From Candidatus Delongbacteria bacterium (GTDB lineage Bacteria; JAGOEH01): DNA of 13,315 nt. The DNA is taken from the NCBI GenBank assembly GCA_017997825.1, contig JAGOEH010000082.1, positions 1 to 13,315 of the forward strand. The letters are read 5' to 3'. The notes under the pieces are model-generated. The model searched no databases. It was not told the origin of the DNA and saw only the letters and a list, made by a program, of their open reading frames with translations. A program made the translations under genes and the position numbers. Shown here piece by piece: positions 6,620-13,315 of this stretch. Position 1 is the first letter of the stretch. Each line of letters starts with the position of its first letter.

Positions 6620-7864
6620 ATGCGGATTAACACCAATGTAACAGCTCTAAAAGCCTATAATGCACTCTTCTTTAACACCAAGGAAATGAGTCTGGTTCAG
6701 GAGAAGTTAGCCTCCGGATACCGGATTAATTCAGCCAGTGATGATCCGGCCGGTTTTATTCTGGCCCGGAAACTGGTTGTGAGGGCCGATGGATTAGCCA
6801 ATGCGGCGGATAATATTGGGACAGCCAGGAACCTGCTTGGTGTGGCCGAGGGGGGTGCGAATTCCATTTCGGATTTGATGGAAGAGATACGAAAGAATGT
6901 GATTCGAGCGGCGGATGACTCACTGACGGCTGAGGAACGGATTGAGATCCAGTCAGTGGTGGAAGAACTGGCTCAGGAAATCGATCAGATTGTGGATACA
7001 ACCCGTTGGGGTGATCAGAATCTGCTGGATGGCCGATTTCAGAGTAAATTTTTTCAGACAGGTCCTGATTATACCGATCGGACCAATTTTAACATTCCGG
7101 TATCCTTCTATGCATCGGATCTGGGAATCGGAGGGAATGGATGGGAAACAGCTCAGCATGGCCAGTTGGCTGGTATGAGCATCAATGCCGGAAGTGGTGT
7201 ATCATCGGTCGAGGTCTATCAGGAGAATAAATCCATTGCGGCCAATGGATTCTATCGGATCAAAACCATTCATAATGCCGCCCAGACCGGAGATAATGCC
7301 AAAGTTTATATTGAATATGACAGTAATGGATTCAATGTTACCGGAGGAACAACCTGGATCAAAGAAATCTCCTTGGAAGAGTTGAATAAGCAGGAACAGT
7401 ATGCCAACAGCAGTAACGGGCTTACCAATAACGAGTATTTGATCGAGGGCTTGAAAATTTCGTTTAATCTGCCCGATAACACGGATCCGGAGAATCCGGT
7501 TTTTGGTACCCTTCAACCCAATTCGGAAACGGTATTTGAAGTGACGGGAGCCCGGACCACCATGTTGGATCTGAGTCATCATGGAAATGCTATTCAGACC
7601 CTGCAGGTGGTGAATGATATCATGAAGAAAGTCAACCATATGACGGCCAATATCGGTGCCAAGAGTCAGCGTCTGTCACTGAAGGAAGACTCGATTGCCG
7701 TAACGGAGACCAACGTCAGAGCGGCTGCCAGCCGGATCGAGGATGCGGATATGGCCAAAGAACAGCTTGAATCATCCCGGCTTCAGATCCTCCAGCAGAC
7801 CGGATTATCCATGATGGCTCAGGCCATGTTCCTGCCGCAGAACCTGCTGTCGTTGTTTAAATAA
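6620..7864 (+). CDS. fliC: Flagellin
   Basis: This is the filament subunit, exported by the flagellar type III apparatus and polymerised at the filament tip. ATG at 6620 is chosen because AAAGGAG lies 7 bases upstream and the family start MRINTNVTAL follows; the product is 414 residues. The N-terminal D0/D1 region (about 1-140) carries EKLASGYRINSASDDPAG and a TTRWGDQNLLDG segment typical of flagellins. The C-terminal D1/D0 region (about 335-414) carries RIEDADMAKE and ends in PQNLLSLFK. The middle (about 150-330) is variable and should form the surface-exposed part. At the place of the Salmonella TLR5 contact stretch, it reads EEIRKN (88-93). It stands alone between the RNase Z-like gene and a convergent gene, behind a sigma54-type promoter. 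The symbol fliC is used generically; hag, fla or another name may be used in the source organism. Confidence 0.95.
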   Translation: MRINTNVTALKAYNALFFNTKEMSLVQEKLASGYRINSASDDPAGFILARKLVVRADGLANAADNIGTARNLLGVAEGGANSISDLMEEIRKNVIRAADDSLTAEERIEIQSVVEELAQEIDQIVDTTRWGDQNLLDGRFQSKFFQTGPDYTDRTNFNIPVSFYASDLGIGGNGWETAQHGQLAGMSINAGSGVSSVEVYQENKSIAANGFYRIKTIHNAAQTGDNAKVYIEYDSNGFNVTGGTTWIKEISLEELNKQEQYANSSNGLTNNEYLIEGLKISFNLPDNTDPENPVFGTLQPNSETVFEVTGARTTMLDLSHHGNAIQTLQVVNDIMKKVNHMTANIGAKSQRLSLKEDSIAVTETNVRAAASRIEDADMAKEQLESSRLQILQQTGLSMMAQAMFLPQNLLSLFK

Positions 7865-7871
7865 TTTGGAG

Positions 7872-7901
7872 GGTCGGAGATCGTGTGATCGCTTACCGAC
7901 T
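7872..7901. other. Hairpin between convergent genes
   Basis: GTCGG (7873-7877) pairs with CCGAC (7896-7900), and inside it GATC (7879-7882) can pair with GATC (7887-7890) around a GTGT loop; a G-U pair may extend the base. It lies 8 bases after the flagellin stop and fills the 41-base gap to the convergent gene. There is no U-tract on either side, so it is at best a transcript-end stabiliser or a weak bidirectional stop. Confidence 0.35.
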
Positions 7902-7905
7902 GGAT

Positions 7906-9975
7906 TCAAGTCCGAATTCCCAACCGCAGTGTGGTATGGGTTATTCCAGCCAACAATAAAAATGTGAGAGGGAATCCTGTTCGTCCAAGATCGATTCCGT
8001 ATTCCAGCCGGATGAAAAATAATCCCAAGGTGATGATAACCGCCATTGCTGTTCCCAGGAAATCATATAGAAAGAGGGCCGGCGTATCGATTCGTCTTTC
8101 TTCGGTCAAATGGCCGTAAACTGCTCCCTGGAAGAGTCCCCATCCGAGCAGCCTGATTACACATACTTCCAATCCATTTTGGGGAACTAAAAAATGCAGT
8201 CCCGCTACGGCCGCTATCACAGCCGGGATCCGGTTCTTGAGGAACCATCTCCATCCATATCCTGTCATTAATCCCCCAAAAAATGCCATATTCAGCAATC
8301 CCATATTCTTAATCATCAGACCATGCTCTGCTTGATAAAGCTGGAGATTATACAGAAAATAGCTGAGCGAGGTAACGCCGATCAGAAACAACAGGGCCTG
8401 GGGAGATTTCCGTCGGCGATACAAAAGGATGATTCCGCCAAGTATGGCCATAATTCCAAGGGTGATACTCCCTCGAATCCAATTAATCCAGGATTTTCGA
8501 TCCTGACCCAACAAGGCTGATTTTTGGATTAAATAATGAAGTCCATTTTGACGGGTGATGGTGCTCGATTGCATTTGTTCCAGGAAAAGTGAATTTCGAA
8601 GGTCCGATAAAAAATGGGGAAAAAGTTGTTCTGGTCCCCGCAGGGTCGAACGTTGACGAAACCGGGCTATGATTCGTTCCGGATTGATCCGATAATTCGG
8701 ATTCATTCCCACCATCAGAAGTGTAAAATCGGTATGGATAACATGGACCATCGGATAGTGCCGTTTGAATTCCTGATATAAGCCGGCCCAGAAATTGGAT
8801 TCGGCGTCTGAGATATAGTTTTCCGGAATCGGCAATTTGATGATAGCTAATCCGTCCGGGGAGAGGGAAAACCGGGTTCGGGTCAGATAGTGGTAGAACT
8901 GGACAGCGGCTGATGAAACCGGCATTTCGCCTTCGATTAGAATCAGATCGAAGCGGGAAATAGGCCGGCTTAAGGCTTGTTGAGGCGTTAAAAACAAGCG
9001 TTCCGGAGTAATCGAAATATCAGGTGGATGCAGATATTCCATCAGTTTTCGGTCATGTTCCTGCCAATAAAAATGTAGTTCCGGATAATAAGTCAAATGA
9101 TGCATCAGATGATCATTTTCCGGACGGATTAAAAGAACGCGGCCGATTTGATCGGGAAGCGATATCGCCAGATCAAACCAGGCCAGTGTTCCAGGCAAAT
9201 CATTTCCGGATTTGATGAGGTGATTATCTCGATAATAAAGTGTATCGGAAGGCAACACCAACCGATAGAGCCCATGATAGGGGGTTTGACGAATGGTAAG
9301 CTTAAGATGTCGATTCAGTAAAACCTGGGCGCTAATTAATCCTATCAAGAGGATTCCATATCCTCCGAACCGGAAGACGATTGGAACGGATGAACGCTTC
9401 TGATCCGTCTGGGGTTTTATGCTGATCCATACCAGAGCCGACGAGATGAAAAAGAGGCTGAGACAATGAATAAGGGGATAGGGAACCAGGTGGAGGATGG
9501 AATAAAACAGGATACCGGCGCAAAAGCTGCCGGCGCTGTCGATCAGGTACAGATTGGGTTGAGAGGGGTTTTTTCGGATTGCATTTCCCAGTTCCATTCC
9601 CCAGGCAAGATTGGCCGGTAGCAGGAGGATAAGTAAACAAAGGCATTGAAACGTGACGGTGAAAACCTGAAACAGCAGGAGACCCAGAGCGGCATACATA
9701 ATCGATACCGCATTGATTCCCAACCACTGCCAAATCGGGAGTACCCATAAGGCGGTATTTCTAAAGTCTGATGGAAATGTAATTACCGTTCCGAGGGCTA
9801 ATGAGAGAAAAATGATAAAGTAAGTGAAGGTCAACAGCAGATTGGGTTGAGCCGATAATAGCGCGATCTGGCGGAAGAAAAAAAGATTCCCGGCCGTTGT
9901 TCCTAATCCGATCAGGAAAACCGGCAGGTTATGGATTAATACTCTCGAATATATCATCCAATTGGTGGTTTTCAT
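7906..9975 (-). CDS. Polytopic membrane protein with degenerate spermidine-synthase-like domain
   Basis: About 689 residues from ATG 9975; TTG 10011 and ATG 9957 are alternatives, and none has a clear ribosome binding site, so translation may depend on coupling to the HD-GYP gene it overlaps. The layout is about seven or eight membrane segments (20-220), a soluble domain (about 222-480) and about seven more membrane segments (500-689). LYLIDSAGSFCAGILF and LYDFLGTAMAVI resemble the transmembrane parts of membrane-fused spermidine synthase-like proteins. The soluble domain keeps the family's order of beta strands (RVLLIR, RFDLILIE, LSPDGLAIIKLP). However, the GGGDG SAM-binding loop is replaced by RPEND near 284-288, and the catalytic Asp position reads IEGE. 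It is therefore unlikely to make polyamines and could act as a scaffold, transporter or sensor. No specific function can be given. Confidence 0.7.
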   Translation of the reverse strand: MKTTNWMIYSRVLIHNLPVFLIGLGTTAGNLFFFRQIALLSAQPNLLLTFTYFIIFLSLALGTVITFPSDFRNTALWVLPIWQWLGINAVSIMYAALGLLLFQVFTVTFQCLCLLILLLPANLAWGMELGNAIRKNPSQPNLYLIDSAGSFCAGILFYSILHLVPYPLIHCLSLFFISSALVWISIKPQTDQKRSSVPIVFRFGGYGILLIGLISAQVLLNRHLKLTIRQTPYHGLYRLVLPSDTLYYRDNHLIKSGNDLPGTLAWFDLAISLPDQIGRVLLIRPENDHLMHHLTYYPELHFYWQEHDRKLMEYLHPPDISITPERLFLTPQQALSRPISRFDLILIEGEMPVSSAAVQFYHYLTRTRFSLSPDGLAIIKLPIPENYISDAESNFWAGLYQEFKRHYPMVHVIHTDFTLLMVGMNPNYRINPERIIARFRQRSTLRGPEQLFPHFLSDLRNSLFLEQMQSSTITRQNGLHYLIQKSALLGQDRKSWINWIRGSITLGIMAILGGIILLYRRRKSPQALLFLIGVTSLSYFLYNLQLYQAEHGLMIKNMGLLNMAFFGGLMTGYGWRWFLKNRIPAVIAAVAGLHFLVPQNGLEVCVIRLLGWGLFQGAVYGHLTEERRIDTPALFLYDFLGTAMAVIITLGLFFIRLEYGIDLGRTGFPLTFLLLAGITHTTLRLGIRT

Positions 9976-12058
9976 ACAACTGGACAAAAATCTGAACCAG
10001 CTTGGGATCAAAGTGACTGGATTGACAACGGATTAATTCCTCAATGGCTTTCGGGATCGGCATGGCTTTTCGGTAGGTCCGGCTGGTCGTCATGGCATCG
10101 AATGCATCCGCAATCGAAGTTATCCGCCCCTCAATCGGTATCTCTTCTCCCTTTAGCTGGAATGGATATCCGCTCCCATCATATTTTTCATGGTGATAGA
10201 GAATATAGTTTTCCACTTCCTTCAGTTCTTCAATGCTGCCGATGATGCGATATCCGATCTGGTTGTGGGTTTTGATGATAGTATATTCTTCTTCCGTCAA
10301 CTTCTCGGTTTTATTCAGAATACTGTCACTGATGCCGATTTTACCAATATCATGTAGAATCCCTCCGATTGAGGCATACTGAAGTCTTTCTTCATTCCAG
10401 CCCAAATGACGAGCCATCCGATAGATATACTGGGATACCCTTTCGGTATGTCCGCCGGTGTATTCATCCCGGGCTTCAATGGTGGCACCCAGGGTTTTTA
10501 TGGTGTTCAGGAACATCTGTTTGAGATGATCGACCAGATTGGCATTCAGTATCGCGGTAACCCCGGATTCAGCCATGGCTCTCAGCATGAACAGATCCGT
10601 TTCACTGAAATTAGAGGGTTTGTTGAAGGTGAAAAAAGCTCCTTTGATCTTATCACTTCCGAGCAACGGAACTCCCATATAATTATAAATCCGATCATCC
10701 GAAGAATTAAAAAAAATATCGCCGAGCTCAGACCGATTCTTTTTGATCATTTGGGATTCGGTGGAAAACACTCGAAGATAATCCCGGAATTCATCCTGTC
10801 GCTGGGAATAATGAAGGATATCCTCCAACCGTCGATATTCGGATGATGGATTCTCATCACTCAATAGATCCTCGAGCAAATCATCGCTGAAGCTGATCTG
10901 TTCATTATCTTTGTTGTAAAAATAGATCAATGCGAATTCTGTATTTAAAAGATGGCATACATCATTGACTATTTCTTTCAGAATTCTCTGAATATCGAGG
11001 GTCGAGTGGATCTTTCTCGTTATTTCCCGAATCTGATCCAACACGACCGAATGTAGTTGAAGATCATCATACAATCGATTCAGATCATTCAGGGTCTTGT
11101 CATAGTCCTTGTTTTTTTGCTGAAGCTGATCCACCATCATTTGATTGGTAATAATCGGTACAATCAGATTGCTGTAAAGATGCATGGCAATCTTGATATG
11201 AAAGAATTCTTCCGGCAGATGATCCGTATAATAACCAGCCAACAATCCGATGATTTTATCCTTGCGGCGCAGGGTATAAAACAGTATGGTGGTGGCGCCG
11301 GTCAATTCCTTAAGAAAAGGAGAATTCGGGGTGATGGTGTATAAGAAGAAATCACTTTTTCCTTTAAACAGGCAGGGAATCTGGTTTTCAACTTTTTCAA
11401 GATTGAGAGGATGAACCAGTTGAATCTGATTGGGGTTGTTGCAAAAGTAGTAGTTTCCATTTTCTATAAAATAACACGCTGTAGCTGTGAACGGATAGAT
11501 CATATTCAGGCTCTTTAGGAATGAAAAAACCACCTCTTGAATATCTCGGCAATAGTAAGTGTTTTTAATCAGATCCAAAATTCCGCTAACGATCAGGGAG
11601 TTTTCATCTCGAAAATCTTTCATGGGGATAACGGATTTGGGATGATTATGATGTTCCTGGAAAAACGAGAGGCTTTGGGATAGATCCGAAATTTGGGGCT
11701 CCAGGTTGATTCCATCCTGTACGATCTCTTTCCATAACTCCATTGGATTGATGCTGAGGGGATGAATCCGGTGAATGGTCATGCCGTTGATGACCGGCAT
11801 AATATCTGAAATAGCGAGGGTTTCATCGAAAAGATAGATCAGGCGGGGTTTATATCGAATCCCACCCAGAAAATCCGCCAAAGCCATCAGATCATCGGGC
11901 AATGTTGAGTTGAAGATGATATAGTCCAAGATGATATCGTTGGGAAGGGAGTGTGAGTTGATAAAAAATTTAACCTGATAATGGCTGGTTGTCTCGGCGG
12001 CAAATTTAAAGAAAAAACCTGAATCTTGAAGGATACCGATATACTTGTTATAACTCAT
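9929..12058 (-). CDS. HD-GYP phosphodiesterase with GAF-like domains and pseudo-receiver N-terminus
   Basis: The protein has 709 residues. Residues 1-115 have the strand-helix rhythm of a response-regulator receiver, but the phospho-acceptor position appears to be Asn (IIFN, near 50) and the conserved Lys is not evident. Two GAF-like regions follow at about 170-300 (weak) and 352-510, joined by a helical, probably coiled-coil stretch at 303-350. The HD-GYP domain (about 515-700) is complete: GGHTERVS (His 537), LHDIGKIGI (His-Asp 569-570), a His near 598, HHEKYDGSGYP (622-632) and SIADAFDAMTT. It should hydrolyse cyclic di-GMP (or a related cyclic dinucleotide) in the cytoplasm under control of ligands sensed by the GAF regions. 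No membrane segment is seen. The start overlaps the tatC stop as ATGA, and the end overlaps the membrane protein gene. Catalysis is well supported; the signal is unknown. Confidence 0.88.
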   Translation of the reverse strand: MSYNKYIGILQDSGFFFKFAAETTSHYQVKFFINSHSLPNDIILDYIIFNSTLPDDLMALADFLGGIRYKPRLIYLFDETLAISDIMPVINGMTIHRIHPLSINPMELWKEIVQDGINLEPQISDLSQSLSFFQEHHNHPKSVIPMKDFRDENSLIVSGILDLIKNTYYCRDIQEVVFSFLKSLNMIYPFTATACYFIENGNYYFCNNPNQIQLVHPLNLEKVENQIPCLFKGKSDFFLYTITPNSPFLKELTGATTILFYTLRRKDKIIGLLAGYYTDHLPEEFFHIKIAMHLYSNLIVPIITNQMMVDQLQQKNKDYDKTLNDLNRLYDDLQLHSVVLDQIREITRKIHSTLDIQRILKEIVNDVCHLLNTEFALIYFYNKDNEQISFSDDLLEDLLSDENPSSEYRRLEDILHYSQRQDEFRDYLRVFSTESQMIKKNRSELGDIFFNSSDDRIYNYMGVPLLGSDKIKGAFFTFNKPSNFSETDLFMLRAMAESGVTAILNANLVDHLKQMFLNTIKTLGATIEARDEYTGGHTERVSQYIYRMARHLGWNEERLQYASIGGILHDIGKIGISDSILNKTEKLTEEEYTIIKTHNQIGYRIIGSIEELKEVENYILYHHEKYDGSGYPFQLKGEEIPIEGRITSIADAFDAMTTSRTYRKAMPIPKAIEELIRCQSSHFDPKLVQIFVQLYENHQLDDIFESINP

Positions 12059-12786
12059 AAGCGTTTGAACCTAAAAAAACGGATCAGCAGGATGGAAACC
12101 TCATACAGCAATAAAAGGGGTGCGGCCATCAAAACTTGACTGATAACGTCAGGCGGCGTGAGGATACCGGCCATGATAAAGATAACGATCATGGCATAAG
12201 GTCTGATTTTACTCATGAAGGTATGGGTTAACAATCCCATTTTGGCTAATACGATCGATACGATCGGCAACTGAAAGACCAAGCCGAAGATCAGAATCAG
12301 TTGAACCACAAAGCCGATATATTCATTGATTTCAAGTTGGGGTTTGATGCCTTCGATGGTCATGGAGAGCAGGAAATTTAAGCCCAGGGGGAGTATGACA
12401 AAAAAAGCGAAAGCGCCGCCGACTCCGAAGCAGACGACCGTTGAAAAGATAACGGCATAGATGAATCGTTTTTCCCGTTGATAGAGACCGGGGGAAACAA
12501 AGGACCAGAGCTGGTAGAATACAATCGGCAGGGAACAGATAAATCCTCCGACCAATGCTATGGTGGTTTTTACCATAAACATGCCGGCCGGTTTTAGGTA
12601 AACGATATCGGGTTGGGGATTGAGTTTCCAGAGAGGGAATTTTAGCCAGTTCAGAATCTGATCGGATTGCCAGAATACAAGAATGGAAAAGATAAAGATG
12701 GCTCCGATCGATTTGATGATTTTCCAGCGAAGTTCTTCCAGATGATCGATAAAGCTCATTTCATCGGATTGTTTGAATAGATTCAT
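12055..12786 (-). CDS. tatC: Sec-independent protein translocase subunit TatC
   Basis: TatC is the inner-membrane receptor that recognises twin-arginine signal peptides and moves folded proteins across the membrane with TatA. The 243-residue product has the usual length and six hydrophobic segments. The hallmark DHLEELR is at residues 14-20, SFVSPGLYQREKR (with the conserved Glu near 105) in the first cytoplasmic loop region, and LTPPDVISQ (Asp near 213) before the last segment. The family motif FGxxFExP reads FGLVFQLP here, a Glu-to-Gln change near residue 172. ATG 12786 is preferred, with AGGA and AGTAGG upstream; ATG for residue 10 has no such site. It lies 54 bases after rnfB and shares ATGA with the HD-GYP gene. 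No tatA or tatB is in the window. Confidence 0.95.
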   Translation of the reverse strand: MNLFKQSDEMSFIDHLEELRWKIIKSIGAIFIFSILVFWQSDQILNWLKFPLWKLNPQPDIVYLKPAGMFMVKTTIALVGGFICSLPIVFYQLWSFVSPGLYQREKRFIYAVIFSTVVCFGVGGAFAFFVILPLGLNFLLSMTIEGIKPQLEINEYIGFVVQLILIFGLVFQLPIVSIVLAKMGLLTHTFMSKIRPYAMIVIFIMAGILTPPDVISQVLMAAPLLLLYEVSILLIRFFRFKRL

Positions 12787-12840
12787 CCTACTCTGATCCT
12801 GGTGGGTTAACCGGTTGGATTGGATCGGAACGGGGATTGA

Positions 12841-13315
12841 TCAGGAATGCTCATCGCTTAAATACCCCAGGGCTCCGAAAATACCGATCGCTTTGACCGG
12901 GCAGACGGGTTGGCACAATCCGCAGCCGATGCATTTGGTTTTGTCGATCTGGTGTTTTTTTTCATTTTCACCGCTAATGGCTTTGACCGGACAGACCGAG
13001 ACGCATTGCCCGCATCCGGTGCATTTGGTATCGATAAAAAATTTGCTGCGCTGTTTGATACGGTCGCGATAGGAGCCTGTCGGGCAGACGGAGACGCAGA
13101 TTCCGCAACTGATGCAGCGTTGGTAGTCGATGACGGGCAGGTTATTAACCATCTGGATCGCCTGGACCGGGCATTTTTTTACACAGAGTCCGCAGCTGAT
13201 GCATCCTTTGGAGCAATAATCCTTGACGGTTTTGCCTTTGTCCCGGGATGAACATCCGAGATAGACCTTATAGATTTTAGATTTGAGTTCCAGGATTTGT
13301 TTGGGGCAGATGGCG
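12841..13315 (-). CDS. rnfB: Electron transport complex subunit RnfB, C-terminal part
   Basis: The reading frame is open through the right edge, so the gene is 5'-truncated here; 157 residues are visible, ending at TGA 12841-12843. The segment LGCSSRDKGKTVKDYC and the following CISCGLCVKKCP are typical of the middle of RnfB. RnfB is the ferredoxin-like subunit that passes electrons from reduced ferredoxin into the membrane-bound, ion-pumping Rnf complex (ferredoxin:NAD+ oxidoreductase). Four C-x2-C-x2-C-x3-CP motifs are visible: CISCGLCVKKCP, CISCGICVSVCP, CTGCGQCVSVCP and CIGCGLCQPVCP, each expected to hold a [4Fe-4S] cluster. That is more than in short proteobacterial RnfB and resembles the extended anaerobe type. 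The ATG at 13152 is internal. In many anaerobes rnfB closes an rnfCDGEAB operon, which would fit tatC following it. A stand-alone polyferredoxin is the less likely alternative. Confidence 0.85.
   Translation of the reverse strand, partial: AICPKQILELKSKIYKVYLGCSSRDKGKTVKDYCSKGCISCGLCVKKCPVQAIQMVNNLPVIDYQRCISCGICVSVCPTGSYRDRIKQRSKFFIDTKCTGCGQCVSVCPVKAISGENEKKHQIDKTKCIGCGLCQPVCPVKAIGIFGALGYLSDEHS

Noticed and set aside
7202-7639. 145-codon open frame antisense to flagellin
   Set aside because: It lies wholly inside the flagellin gene, has no ribosome binding site or family resemblance, and its composition mirrors the coding strand.
9332-9748. 138-codon open frame on the minus strand within the membrane protein gene
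   Set aside because: It is an out-of-frame shadow of the real gene on the same strand; the real frame has clear membrane segments through this region.
10406-10846. 146-codon open frame antisense to the HD-GYP gene
   Set aside because: It sits opposite the conserved GAF/HD-GYP region and shows no start signal or recognisable domain.
12805-12816. Overlapping palindromes GGTTAACC and AACCGGTT between rnfB and tatC
   Set aside because: They are short, have no T-run and no promoter pattern nearby; such words are expected in this CCGG-rich sequence.
12910-13251. 113-codon open frame antisense to rnfB
   Set aside because: Its Ala/Asp-rich translation is the usual artefact opposite repeated ferredoxin Cys motifs.
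1-13315. CRISPR arrays, insertion sequences, tRNA or rRNA genes, prophage or known defence genes
   Set aside because: No regularly spaced repeats, transposase motifs, tRNA-like folds or phage genes were seen on either strand; nearly all sequence is accounted for by core-type genes.

Overview
The window looks like chromosomal core and accessory DNA from a motile, Gram-negative-type bacterium of moderate GC content. It carries a flagellin, a predicted lipoprotein lytic transglycosylase, a TatC translocase subunit and an Rnf complex subunit. Rnf points to anaerobic or fermentative energy metabolism. No gene fixes the taxon. The mix would suit an FCB-type or candidate-phylum bacterium, but that is only an impression. 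No CRISPR array, transposase, prophage gene, tRNA or rRNA was seen.

Left part (1-5523): the end of a plus-strand M29-type aminopeptidase converges on, and overlaps by 15 bp, a tightly packed minus-strand gene set read from right to left. Its order is UDP-glucose 6-dehydrogenase (ugd), a TPR/Slt-type lytic transglycosylase, queD, queE and queC. The que genes supply three steps to preQ0, the 7-deazaguanine precursor of queuosine: 6-carboxytetrahydropterin synthase, radical-SAM CDG synthase and preQ0 synthase. Short gaps and overlapping starts and stops suggest one operon, led by a clear sigma70-type promoter upstream of ugd.

Middle (5454-7864): a plus-strand promoter with perfect consensus boxes lies interlocked with the ugd promoter and should drive an RNase Z-like metallo-beta-lactamase-fold protein. 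A 252-base gap follows, holding a 25-bp imperfect dyad and a sigma54-type -24/-12 promoter directly ahead of a single flagellin gene. A small hairpin lies between flagellin and the convergent next gene.

Right part (7906-13315, minus strand, read right to left): the C-terminal half of RnfB with four ferredoxin motifs, tatC, an HD-GYP protein with GAF-like domains and a degenerate receiver-like N-terminus, and a polytopic membrane protein whose central domain looks like a decayed spermidine synthase. The last three are coupled by overlaps (tatC/HD-GYP by ATGA; HD-GYP/membrane protein by about 47 bp), so they probably form one transcription unit downstream of an Rnf operon.

The least ordinary points are the interlocked antiparallel promoters, the sigma54 flagellin promoter with its distal dyad, the synthase-like membrane protein that has lost its SAM-binding motif, and the HD-GYP protein with a pseudo-receiver. 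I saw no convincing entirely new multi-gene system.
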